DNA from: CAIVAT01 sp964355945 | GTDB taxonomy: Bacteria > Bacteroidota > Bacteroidia > Bacteroidales > FEN-979 | Direction of reading: 5' to 3' | NCBI GenBank assembly: GCA_964355945.1 | Contig: CAYHGE010000009.1 | Location: forward strand, 1-64,000 | DNA: 64,000 bases | Shown here: positions 52,511 to 61,578 of the stretch, in pieces | Position numbering within the stretch: the stretch's first letter is position 1 | How the letters are laid out: the number at the start of each line of letters is the position of its first letter | Notes under the pieces: model-generated | The model's database searches: none | Seen by the model: the letters and a program-made list of their open reading frames with translations, nothing else | Told to the model about the DNA's origin: nothing | Translations under genes and position numbers: made by a program

Positions 52511-55500
52511 CTAAATCCATTTAACCAGGTTAAAGTCCTGGCGATGCGGCAATAGCGGACTTTTGGGAAAGAGCCTGAATACAAAGTCGTAAACTCCTGC
52601 CTGGTTGATGGGAACATCGCAGGCAAAAGATACCAGGTTCTTCTCCGATCTCATCAACGTCATCTCCTCAATAAAACTTGGTTCTTTAACCTCGTCATTG
52701 ATTTTCTTTCCAAAAAGCACTTCGATCCCGATGTCAGTTCCAGACAATTCATTCAAATCAAGCACAATTTCTGCTTTAAAAGATTCGCCCAGTGACAAAG
52801 GTTTTACATTTGAGTCCGGAATTTTAACTGAAATGACTTCAATGCTCTCCCAGCCTCTCATCACTTTACGTTTCCAGCTGGCAATGTGCCGGGCCATCTC
52901 GTAATTTCTTCCTGACATTATCCGGGACCGTTTAAACAATGGGTTGTAGTATTGGCGTATATAATCATCCAGTTGCCGCTTCATGGTAAAGTGGGGAGCT
53001 ATCTCAGAGATGGTATTCTTGATATAGGAGACCCATTTCACAGGCACATTCTGTTCATTTACATCATAATAAATCGGAATAATTTCTTCTTCAAGAATGG
53101 AATAAATGGTTTCTGCATCCAGCTCATCCTGGAACTGATGATTGTCGTAAGTTGATTCTTCCTTAAGCGCCCAGCCGGCATTCGGCTTGTAGCCTTCGGC
53201 CCACCAGCCATCGAGCACGCTGAAGTTGACAACGCCATTCATCACGGCTTTTTCTCCACTGGTACCTGATGCTTCAAGTGGCCGGGTTGGGGTATTCAAC
53301 CAGATATCAACACCCTTTATCAGGTACTTGGCAACTTCCATGTCATAATTTTCAAAAAAGAAAATTTTTCCGACAAACTCAGGAATATGTGAAATTTCAT
53401 AGATCCGCTTGATGAGATCCTGACCGGCTTTATCATTCGGATGTGCCTTTCCGGCAAACATAAATTGCACCGGTTTTTCCTTATTATTAACAATTCTGGA
53501 AAGTCTGTCAAGGTTGCTGAAAAGCAGGTGCGCCCTTTTGTAGGTAGCAAACCTTCTTGCGAATCCGATGGTGAGTGCTTTTGGATTAACGGCTTCCTTG
53601 ATCTTGAAAATCAGTTTGGGATTCTCGTGGCGACGGGTCATGTCAGCATAAAGATGTTGCAGAAGATACTCAGTCATCTGACCTTTTTGTTTCAGCTTCA
53701 TGCTCCATATCGTTTCATCATTCACATTATGGATGTTTTTCCAGTATTGAGGGTTCGACTGGTCGCTGAAAAATCCGTCGCCGAATTCCTTGTTGTACAG
53801 TTGCTGCCACGATTTTGCCGTCCAGGTTGGTAAATGAACTCCGTTGGTCACATACCCAATATGCAATTCTTCGGGATAATAGCCCTGATAAAGTTTAACG
53901 AACATCTCCCTGGTAACCCTTCCATGGATTTTGCTCACACCATTAATTTCCTGTGAAAGTTTGGCAGCGAGGACACTCATGGAGAACTTTTCATTGACAT
54001 CATAATCGACCATTCGACCCAGGTTCATGAATTGTTCCCATTTGAGATTAAGGTGGTCGGGGTAATGAGAGATATACCTCCTCAGAAGATCCTCCGGGAA
54101 AGTATCATGACCGGCTGGCACAGGAGTATGGGTGGTAAATAAAGTGGAAGAACGGACCATTTCAATGGCCTGCGGGAACGTGAGCTTTTCATTCTGGATT
54201 AGTTTTTTTAAACGTTCCAGGCCGATAAACGCAGAATGTCCTTCATTGCTGTGAAACACATCCGGTTTAAACCCCATTGCATCAAGCATGCGGATTCCAC
54301 CTATTCCCAGCAGCAGTTCCTGGCGAAGGCGGTTTTCAAGATCTCCGCCGTAAAGCTGATGCGTAATGCTGCGATCACCATCTTCATTTTCTTCAAGATC
54401 GGTATCCATGAGAAAAAGGGGCACACGGCCAACATCACAGCGCCAAACTTTTGCAGACAAAGTACGGCCCGGAAATGCAAACGTTATCTTCAGCAAGTTT
54501 CCGTTTTCATCCCTGATAGGAATTAACGGAAGATGGGTGAATTTCTGCGGGGTATAGATGGCTATCTGGTCTCCAAAAATTGATAAACTCTGGGTAAAGT
54601 AGCCATAGCGGTACAACAGGCCAATTCCAATGATATTATAGTTAGAATCACTGGCCTCTTTCAGGTAATCTCCCGCAAGCATACCCAAACCCCCGGAAAA
54701 AATCTTCACCGTATCGTGGAGACCATATTCCATACTGAAATAGGCAACCTGGTCTTTTGGTTTCTCAGAGGCCATTGCCATGTATGAGTCGAAAGCAGAA
54801 GTGACCTTGGTCAACTTGTTAACGAACTTCTCATTGGTACTCAGGTCCTGAAGTTCATTGAACGACAACGATTCAATCAATGCGATCGGGTTAAACTTCA
54901 ACTCATACCATCGCTCCTTGTTGATCAGTTCAAAAAGTTCCGATCCCTCATAATTCCATGACCACCATAAGTTTTTTGCAAGGCGCTCCATACTTGCCAG
55001 GTTTTCGGGAACCCGCTGTTGTATGAGAACTTTTTTCCAGTCAGGTTTCAGGTCGACTGTGCATTTAAGAGGTGAAACAAGCAACTGAGGTTGCTTGCCT
55101 GCATACATATCTGCCCTTGCAGCAGTAGCTTCCAGCGTATCTGAATAAGCTTCTTTAAAGTTCTCAATCAAATTCTTCCATAATGCCGACCTGGAAATTT
55201 CATAGGCCTTTATCCTTGCTTTAACAATTTCCTTTTCTGATTTCGATGAACAGCTAAGTACGTGTTTTACAATACTTTCAACAACTTCCTGATCATTGTC
55301 GTCATCCCTGTCGATTACCGCAGTGCAATCTTTCAGAGATGGAAAAAATGTTTTTAACCATTGACCAAATCCAGACACAGAAGTTGTGATCGTCGGAATG
55401 TGAAATGAGAGGCTTTCGAGGGCTGAATACCCCCATGGTTCATAATAAGATGGGAAAACAGTGCCATCAAAGCCGATGAGAAGGTCATAGTAATTCAGAT

Positions 55501-56764
55501 TAAAAATCCCATCATTGCCATTCAGATAGGTGGGAACGTAAAGCACCTTTACATGATCTTCAGGTCTGTTGAGTAAACCTTTCGCTTTAAGTCTTTGCAG
55601 GACCTGATCATTTTCAGGTTCAGCCAGGACATGCGTCAAGTATTCTTCCTGACGAGGATGGCTAAAATCTTGTTTACTCAATCGGTCGAGTAAATCCTTT
55701 TTTGGAACATTATGGCCTGAGGAGAGCGCAATAACGGCAATGACAGTTTGGGGTAACTTTGATTGCCTGTTGAGCAACCCGAGTGAGTCAATAAAGATAT
55801 CGATACCTTTGTTCCGGATTTCGTTGCGGCCACTATTTAACAGCAGAATGGTATCCTTTGAGAATTTTTGACCTGTTACGATACCAGCAACCTCAAGAAT
55901 TTTCATCCTTGCGCGTTCCCGTTTTTCAAGGTAAACATCCTTTTGCGGCACCCATGAATCATCAAAACCGTTGGGTGTCAGAACATCTGCCTCTTTGTCA
56001 AGAAAATGCCTGCATTCGTTGTTGGTAATTTCTGATTGCGTGGTAAAACAATCAGCTTCATTTGCTGCTAACTTCTCAAGAGAAAACTTGGCCATTACCC
56101 CAAATTGCCTGGCAATGGCTTCCGGGTTGTAATTCTCGAGGTTTTTATAAAGTGGAAGTCCATTAGATGCGATGCTTCGGCCAACAACAGTTGCATGAGC
56201 CGTAAAAACAGTACCAATCTGAGGAACGCGTTCCTTGAGATACAAGATACCGGTTCCGGTCATCCATTCATGGAACTGGGCGATTATTTTATCAAGGTGA
56301 GATAAGTTAAAATTGTAGAAGCTGTCAATCACTTTTCCGGCCGCATATCCAAAAAAAGCAGGTTCGACATAATCCCAGTCACCGGTAAGGGAATCAAGCT
56401 TATACCGTTCCCAAAAATGTGCAAATATTTTATCCTTCTCATTAAAATAGGTGGTGAAATCAACAAGAATAACAGCAGGTTTCCCCGGAATGTTCCATCT
56501 TCCTACCTTAATGCGTAAGCCTTCACCTTCCGCAACTTCGCGCCAGGATTTGAATAAAAATTTATCTTCAAGAAATTCAGGGTTCTGATGGGTCTCCTTC
56601 CATACATCCGGACCGATGAGGATGTAATTATCTTTAAACTCTCCTGTTAGAATCTCTGCCTTTGATGCTATTGCGGTATATATTCCTCCAACTTTATTAC
56701 AAACCTCCCAACTGGTCTCAAACAGGTAATCGGGAACCATCAATTGTTTATCCTTCATTGCCAT
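52511..56764 (-). CDS. Fused glycogen synthase (GT3-like) / alpha-glucan phosphorylase (GT35)
   Basis: At 1417 residues this protein joins two enzymes of opposite direction. Residues 1-560 form a glycosyltransferase with LFETSWEVCNKVGGIYTAIA, the signature of eukaryote-type glycogen synthase (GT3), and the acidic motif EPWGYSALE. A DUF3417 helical segment (about 585-690; RLAKNLWWSWNYEG) precedes the phosphorylase domain (about 690-1300), whose PLP lysine is Lys1172 in EASGTSGEKAVMNG. It starts two bases after the GH57 stop. Alternative start at 56758. Synthase and phosphorylase activity are family inferences; whether both are active is unknown. Confidence 0.93.
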   Translation of the reverse strand: MAMKDKQLMVPDYLFETSWEVCNKVGGIYTAIASKAEILTGEFKDNYILIGPDVWKETHQNPEFLEDKFLFKSWREVAEGEGLRIKVGRWNIPGKPAVILVDFTTYFNEKDKIFAHFWERYKLDSLTGDWDYVEPAFFGYAAGKVIDSFYNFNLSHLDKIIAQFHEWMTGTGILYLKERVPQIGTVFTAHATVVGRSIASNGLPLYKNLENYNPEAIARQFGVMAKFSLEKLAANEADCFTTQSEITNNECRHFLDKEADVLTPNGFDDSWVPQKDVYLEKRERARMKILEVAGIVTGQKFSKDTILLLNSGRNEIRNKGIDIFIDSLGLLNRQSKLPQTVIAVIALSSGHNVPKKDLLDRLSKQDFSHPRQEEYLTHVLAEPENDQVLQRLKAKGLLNRPEDHVKVLYVPTYLNGNDGIFNLNYYDLLIGFDGTVFPSYYEPWGYSALESLSFHIPTITTSVSGFGQWLKTFFPSLKDCTAVIDRDDDNDQEVVESIVKHVLSCSSKSEKEIVKARIKAYEISRSALWKNLIENFKEAYSDTLEATAARADMYAGKQPQLLVSPLKCTVDLKPDWKKVLIQQRVPENLASMERLAKNLWWSWNYEGSELFELINKERWYELKFNPIALIESLSFNELQDLSTNEKFVNKLTKVTSAFDSYMAMASEKPKDQVAYFSMEYGLHDTVKIFSGGLGMLAGDYLKEASDSNYNIIGIGLLYRYGYFTQSLSIFGDQIAIYTPQKFTHLPLIPIRDENGNLLKITFAFPGRTLSAKVWRCDVGRVPLFLMDTDLEENEDGDRSITHQLYGGDLENRLRQELLLGIGGIRMLDAMGFKPDVFHSNEGHSAFIGLERLKKLIQNEKLTFPQAIEMVRSSTLFTTHTPVPAGHDTFPEDLLRRYISHYPDHLNLKWEQFMNLGRMVDYDVNEKFSMSVLAAKLSQEINGVSKIHGRVTREMFVKLYQGYYPEELHIGYVTNGVHLPTWTAKSWQQLYNKEFGDGFFSDQSNPQYWKNIHNVNDETIWSMKLKQKGQMTEYLLQHLYADMTRRHENPKLIFKIKEAVNPKALTIGFARRFATYKRAHLLFSNLDRLSRIVNNKEKPVQFMFAGKAHPNDKAGQDLIKRIYEISHIPEFVGKIFFFENYDMEVAKYLIKGVDIWLNTPTRPLEASGTSGEKAVMNGVVNFSVLDGWWAEGYKPNAGWALKEESTYDNHQFQDELDAETIYSILEEEIIPIYYDVNEQNVPVKWVSYIKNTISEIAPHFTMKRQLDDYIRQYYNPLFKRSRIMSGRNYEMARHIASWKRKVMRGWESIEVISVKIPDSNVKPLSLGESFKAEIVLDLNELSGTDIGIEVLFGKKINDEVKEPSFIEEMTLMRSEKNLVSFACDVPINQAGVYDFVFRLFPKSPLLPHRQDFNLVKWI

Positions 56765-56766
56765 GA

Positions 56767-58149
56767 TTATTTTCTTTTAGAACTGCCTTTTACTAACGGA
56801 GTATCTTTTTTTGTGGTTTTTGCGATAGCTTCAGGTTTATCTGTCTTTTTCTTTACGACCTTTTTCACGGGTTTATCCGGTTTTGCTGCTTCAGTCCTGG
56901 CTTTTGCAATGCTCTTGACAGGCTTTGCAGATTCCGCCCCGGATGAATTAATTTCAATGGGATCAATGCAGTTGTCAACCCTGATCATAAAATCAGAAAG
57001 TACATTCATATAGTTGATAAATGCTTCATAAGGAGAGCCATAAGGGTTAAAATACTTATGGACTTCCCCGGCAGAAAACCATTTTGTGCACATGTAATAA
57101 AAATGGCTGCTGGTTTGCAGATAGAGCCAATCTTTTAAAATCTCAGGATCCTTGCAGGTTTTCACCTTTGACTGATATGAATAGAGTTTGCCAAACGCTT
57201 CATCCTGCAGTTCATTCCCGAGCCAGGCAGTGAGATCACGTTCCTCATCAGCCCATGAAATGGCATGGGGAACGGAGATTGCAGAAACAGGCTGAAGTTC
57301 ATGGTATAACTGTTCAGGCGTATTAAAAGTAAAATTCGATTTGGCAAAAACAGTAGCCGGTAAATGCCGGAAGAAATCGAAAATCCCGGTTTCCATCCAC
57401 TGATGCTCTCCAATGGTTTCATAATCAAGAAACAGGTTTACCACCTCCTCATTCTTTTCAACATTGTTGAGCCATTTCACAAACTTTTCAGTGGTGAGGG
57501 GCCATTCTGACCAATCCTGGTTGGAGAACCGGAATGTAAGGTCATCACTGAGGCGAAAATTACGCAGTAAAACTTTAAGCTTTGGATTGATATTGTTGCA
57601 ATACATGTAGTTGGGACTCTTCCAGCCCAGCACATGCTTGGCGCCCTCACTCAGCATGGTATGAAATCCCATATTGGCAACCATTTCACCTATTTTATCA
57701 GAGTAGATTAACTCTGTATTGCGGAAGGTTGTCGGTCTTTTTCCAAATAGTTCCTCTATTTTGGATGCGTGCAGTTCCACCTGCCGTACAAATTCATCTT
57801 TGTTGGTGAGCGAAGCCAGGGAATGGGAGTAGGTTTCTGCAATAAACTCAACCTGGCCGGTATCTGCCAGGCGCCTGAAACTTGATATAACCTCAGGAAC
57901 ATGCATTTGCAGCTGATCCAAAGCAGTTCCTGAAATGGAATAACTCACCCTGAAGGCTGTGCCAAACTCCCTGATCAGGTCAAGCATCAGATTGTTTGCA
58001 GGCAAATATGATTTTTCTGCAACACGTTTGATAATGTGTCGGTTCTGATAATCATCATAGTAGTGATGGTCCTGCCCGATATTGAAAAAACGGTAAGTCC
58101 GCAAGCGAAACGGCTGATGGACTTGAAAATATAAACAGATTGCTCTCAT
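56767..58149 (-). CDS. GH57 family glucan-active hydrolase or branching enzyme
   Basis: GH57 enzymes include alpha-amylases, 4-alpha-glucanotransferases and branching enzymes. The 460 residues show motif 1 HQPFR (11-15), AETYSHS, nucleophile Glu146 in FRNTELIYS, and acid/base Asp242 in FLDYETIGEHQW. Residues 400-460 are a lysine-rich tail (17 Lys in 61, with Pro and Ala) not part of the catalytic fold. It sits between the GT4 and the synthase-phosphorylase genes, spaced four and two bases, so it works on glycogen inside the cell; no signal peptide is present. Confidence 0.9.
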   Translation of the reverse strand: MRAICLYFQVHQPFRLRTYRFFNIGQDHHYYDDYQNRHIIKRVAEKSYLPANNLMLDLIREFGTAFRVSYSISGTALDQLQMHVPEVISSFRRLADTGQVEFIAETYSHSLASLTNKDEFVRQVELHASKIEELFGKRPTTFRNTELIYSDKIGEMVANMGFHTMLSEGAKHVLGWKSPNYMYCNNINPKLKVLLRNFRLSDDLTFRFSNQDWSEWPLTTEKFVKWLNNVEKNEEVVNLFLDYETIGEHQWMETGIFDFFRHLPATVFAKSNFTFNTPEQLYHELQPVSAISVPHAISWADEERDLTAWLGNELQDEAFGKLYSYQSKVKTCKDPEILKDWLYLQTSSHFYYMCTKWFSAGEVHKYFNPYGSPYEAFINYMNVLSDFMIRVDNCIDPIEINSSGAESAKPVKSIAKARTEAAKPDKPVKKVVKKKTDKPEAIAKTTKKDTPLVKGSSKRK

Positions 58150-58153
58150 GTGA

Positions 58154-59440
58154 TCAATTGATTACGGCTTTATTATACACTTCTAATATGCTCACGGCAG
58201 CATTTTCCCAGATAAGATTGTCCACCTCCTCTTTCCCATAACGGATGAACATTTTGCTCAGGCCTTCGTAATGGAGTATTCCATAAATGGCATCTGCCAA
58301 TGCATCGATATCCCAGAAATCAACCTTTAATGCATGTTGCAACACCTCTGCAACACCAGATTGCTTTGAGATGACAACAGGGACATTGGAACGCATGGCT
58401 TCCAGCGGGGAAATGCCAAAAGGTTCAGAAACGGAGGGCATGACATATACGTCACTCATGGCAAACATGGTATCCACTTCAGGTCCGGCGAGAAAGCCGG
58501 TGAAATGAAATTTGGTGGCAATTTTAAGTTGTGCAACACGGCGGATCATTCTGTTGAGCAGGTCGCCCGAGCCAGCCATCACAAAACGAACGTTTGAATC
58601 CCTTTTCAGGACTTTATTAGCCGCCTCAACAAAGTAATCAGGTCCTTTCTGATAGGTCACACGGCCAAGAAAGGTAACCACCTTTTCTTTGACATGTTTT
58701 GTAACACCTTCCAGTTCCGGACGATCAACGGGTTCGACCGCATTGTGCACTGTGATAACCTTTTCAGGAGCAATGCCATATTTTTCGATGACGATCTGCC
58801 TGGTCAGATTGCTAACAGTTATCACCAGGTCGGCTTCCGTCATACCCTGGCGTTCAATATCATAAACAGGCTGATTTACATTTTCTCCCGACCTGTCAAA
58901 CTCAGTTGCATGTACATGCACCACCAGAGGTTTTCCGGATATTTTTTTAGCGGCAATTCCCGCAGGATAGGTGAGCCAGTCATGGGCATGTATCACATCA
59001 AAGGTGTTGCTGGTGGCTATTGATGAAGCAACCAGCGCATAGCGTGATACCTCCTGCATCAGGTTGGGGCCGTACTTCCCGGAAAAAGTAAACTGCTTTG
59101 AAAATACAGAGGTTACTTCAGTTTTTTCGGAAAGCTGGTCTCTTGACACAATGGTTTCAAACTCTTCGGGATCCATATACGGAACAAGATTTGAGTCAAT
59201 TTGCATAAATTGAATCCTGTCGAGGTATTCCTTTGTATTAACCTTGCTAAAATCAAGCACTACATCACTGGCATTAACCAGCCGGAAACCATCCTGGGCC
59301 TCATCTCCGTACGCCTTGGGGACAACGAAAATAACCTCGACCCCATGCTTTACCAATCCTTTAGTTAACCCGAAGCAAGCTGTTCCTAATCCACCGGTTA
59401 TATGCGGTGGAAATTCCCACCCAAACATTAATACACGCAT
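58154..59440 (-). CDS. GT4 family glycosyltransferase, glycogen-linked
   Basis: The 428 residues begin MRVLMFGWEFPPHITGGLGTACFGL, the glycine-rich loop of bacterial glycogen-synthase-type GT4/GT5 enzymes. Later motifs are AHDWLTYPAGIAAK, TFLGRVTYQKGPDYF and the nucleotide-sugar site EPFGISPLEAM. It could extend or initiate glycogen chains; maltose-1-phosphate synthesis is another family option. It precedes GH57 by four bases. A TTTACG-type tandem repeat lies just upstream of its start codon. Confidence 0.88.
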   Translation of the reverse strand: MRVLMFGWEFPPHITGGLGTACFGLTKGLVKHGVEVIFVVPKAYGDEAQDGFRLVNASDVVLDFSKVNTKEYLDRIQFMQIDSNLVPYMDPEEFETIVSRDQLSEKTEVTSVFSKQFTFSGKYGPNLMQEVSRYALVASSIATSNTFDVIHAHDWLTYPAGIAAKKISGKPLVVHVHATEFDRSGENVNQPVYDIERQGMTEADLVITVSNLTRQIVIEKYGIAPEKVITVHNAVEPVDRPELEGVTKHVKEKVVTFLGRVTYQKGPDYFVEAANKVLKRDSNVRFVMAGSGDLLNRMIRRVAQLKIATKFHFTGFLAGPEVDTMFAMSDVYVMPSVSEPFGISPLEAMRSNVPVVISKQSGVAEVLQHALKVDFWDIDALADAIYGILHYEGLSKMFIRYGKEEVDNLIWENAAVSILEVYNKAVIN

Positions 59441-59444
59441 TTTT

Positions 59445-59473
59445 GTTTACGATTTTTCGATTTACGATTTACG
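59445..59473. repeat. Short tandem heptamer repeat (ATTTACG) before the GT4 gene
   Basis: GTTTACG, ATTTTTCG, ATTTACG and ATTTACG follow one another from 59445 to 59473, two perfect copies and two degenerate ones, starting five bases upstream of the GT4 start codon. The same unit recurs upstream of sucD at 63944-63976. Confidence 0.75.
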
Positions 59474-59500
59474 ATATGTGGTAATCTTCACAAAGTAAAG

Positions 59501-61444
59501 CTAATTAAATTTTTTTATCAGGTAACCGATACGAAGTAACTCAGCAACAGAGGAGGCCTGAGAAATAGCCCCCCTGCCGATATGCGGCGGGTCCCCGTCG
59601 TAGAGCTCTGAGATCGTGCCAATTCCATGTTCATTCATAACTGGTTCAAATCCGTCAAACAAGGATTTTATCAGGGACATGCCGCTTTTTCCATGAATTT
59701 TCAGATAGCCTTCGACAAAATGCCCCAGAAGCCAGGGTGAAACTGATCCCTGATGGTATGCAGCTTCGCGTTCTGCCTGATTTCCAAAGTATGATCCCTT
59801 GTAAATAGGACTTTTGGGAGTCAGTGTTCGCAGGCCCCGTGGCGTAAGTAATTCCTGCTTGACACGGCTTAACACCTCTTTTCTGATTTCTTCAGGAACC
59901 GGGCTAAAAGGTAATGAAGTTGCCAGTACCATATTTGGTCTTACGGCCCAATCCTTGTACGCTCCATCTATGTAGTCGGCCAGGTATCTCCTCTCCCGGC
60001 TCCAGAAAGCTTCTACGAACGACGCGGGAATCATTTCGGCAATCTCTTTCCATTCCTGGCAGAATTTTTTATCCCCTGAGGCTGCAGCAATTTCCAGGGC
60101 AAAGCAAATCGCATTATACCACAATGAATTGATTTCAACTGTTTTGCCCATACGGGGGGTGACTGGTTTCCCATTGGCAAAGGCATCCATCCATGTAAGT
60201 GCATGTCCGTGAAGGCCTGCATATATCAACCCGTCGGGTTCCATGTGGATGTTAAACTCAGTACCATTGCGATAGCCCTCAAGCACAGTTTTCATTCTCT
60301 TTCCATACTCTTTCCAAATCGCCTTTCTATCACCGGTCACTTCGGAATACTGCTGCAATGCCCAGAAAAACCAGAGAGATGTGTCTGCCGCACTATATGT
60401 AGCAGAGTTTCCGCTTCCATGCAGCGGGAAAAGAGGGCCTCTCATCTCGGCTACCATACTGTCGATGACAGCTTTACAAGTTGCAATGTCGCCATTTACC
60501 AGGGTAAGTCCGGGTAAAGAGACAAACGTGCTCCGGCCTGAACGTCCGAACCATGGAAAACCAGCCAGTATCTCAGTGGATTTATCTCTTTTGATGATAA
60601 ACTGCTGGGCCGCATTGAAAAGGCAATTCGCAAAATTATTTCGCGGCGTCCGTTTTTCAAGTTCTGAGGCAAATACACGCTTCATAGATGCGGGGGACAA
60701 CTCTTTGGTGCCAGCCGAAAAAAAGATACTCTCCCCTTTTTCAATGGATACCTCAAAGAAACCGGGAATATACAGATCCTCCTGGTAATCATAGCCCCTG
60801 TCCATCTCTTCCTGGTATTCAATACTATAATACCAATCGGGAACATGGGTATATTCATTCTCTTTGGATATCTGCATGCAGAGGTCCGTATAACCCTGAT
60901 ACATCCTGACTTTGATGCCCTGAGGCACCTTTTCATATTTTTTATCCGCAAAGATATTTTCCTTGCTTAATTGATGGATGTTACGGAAAGCGAGGAACGG
61001 TTTAAACCTCAGTTTTGTGGGAGAGTGTGCCTCAACAAGGGTATATTTGATGAGCATGCGGTCTTCACGTGTGGTAAAAACCATCTCTTTGGTAAGAATT
61101 ACGCCGCCAACACGGTATGTCATTTTAGGATAGGGTTCGGTAACGAAATCCCTGAAATATTTATGTCCCTTTGGATTATAATTACCTCCGGGATATTTAT
61201 GGATGCCCAGGTTGAACTCCGAATCCATCTGAACAACTGTTTCGTCTAAAGACGACAGCAACACATGGTTTTCATTGTCGATGCCCGGCTGATGGGTAAC
61301 AAGCAACCCATGATATTTGCGCGTGTTGCAGTTTACGATGGTTGAATTTGCGTACGAGCCTGCCCTGTTTGACCGTAAAAGTTCACGGTTAAGGGAATAC
61401 TCAAGATTCACCAACTGACTTTTATCAAAATTGATATAACTCAT
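59501..61444 (-). CDS. Glycogen debranching enzyme (amylo-alpha-1,6-glucosidase, GH133-like)
   Basis: The start at 61444 gives 647 residues beginning MSYINFDKSQLVNLEYSLNRE. The N-terminal GDE domain (about 10-250) contains NRAGSYANSTIVNCNTRKYHG; the (alpha/alpha)6 barrel (about 290-640) contains GRSTFVSLPGL, YSAADTSLWFFWALQQY and REAAYHQGSVSPWLLGHF. This fits the C-terminal amylo-alpha-1,6-glucosidase half of eukaryotic debranching enzyme. The promoter puts transcription near 61466, so 61444 is preferred to 61465. It is first in the glycogen operon, followed by GT4, GH57 and the synthase-phosphorylase. Confidence 0.92.
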   Translation of the reverse strand: MSYINFDKSQLVNLEYSLNRELLRSNRAGSYANSTIVNCNTRKYHGLLVTHQPGIDNENHVLLSSLDETVVQMDSEFNLGIHKYPGGNYNPKGHKYFRDFVTEPYPKMTYRVGGVILTKEMVFTTREDRMLIKYTLVEAHSPTKLRFKPFLAFRNIHQLSKENIFADKKYEKVPQGIKVRMYQGYTDLCMQISKENEYTHVPDWYYSIEYQEEMDRGYDYQEDLYIPGFFEVSIEKGESIFFSAGTKELSPASMKRVFASELEKRTPRNNFANCLFNAAQQFIIKRDKSTEILAGFPWFGRSGRSTFVSLPGLTLVNGDIATCKAVIDSMVAEMRGPLFPLHGSGNSATYSAADTSLWFFWALQQYSEVTGDRKAIWKEYGKRMKTVLEGYRNGTEFNIHMEPDGLIYAGLHGHALTWMDAFANGKPVTPRMGKTVEINSLWYNAICFALEIAAASGDKKFCQEWKEIAEMIPASFVEAFWSRERRYLADYIDGAYKDWAVRPNMVLATSLPFSPVPEEIRKEVLSRVKQELLTPRGLRTLTPKSPIYKGSYFGNQAEREAAYHQGSVSPWLLGHFVEGYLKIHGKSGMSLIKSLFDGFEPVMNEHGIGTISELYDGDPPHIGRGAISQASSVAELLRIGYLIKKFN

Positions 61445-61470
61445 TTTGCTTGATTTTCCTGACAATTTTC

Positions 61471-61501
61471 CAAATGTAGGGTAAAAAAATCGATTTGCAA
61501 A
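61471..61501 (-). promoter_or_regulatory. Consensus promoter of the glycogen operon
   Basis: On the minus strand TTTG (61501-61498), a 19-base spacer and TACATTTG (61478-61471) match both consensus elements. Two further exact -7 words lie upstream, TACCTTTG (61505-61498, overlapping the -33) and TAACTTTG (61543-61536), so several start points are possible. Confidence 0.72.
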
Positions 61502-61552
61502 GGTAACAATTTCCCTGTTTTTAGCGTTATTCTCCCAAAGTTAATAAATGTG

Positions 61553-61560
61553 TAATTTTG
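61553..61560 (+). promoter_or_regulatory. Promoter -7 element of the beta-helix lipoprotein gene (TAATTTTG)
   Basis: TAATTTTG is an exact -7 match, 18 bases before the ATG at 61579, divergent from the glycogen operon promoter. It excludes an in-frame TTG at 61558. Confidence 0.5.
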
Positions 61561-61578
61561 GCACCTAAGTTTTACATC

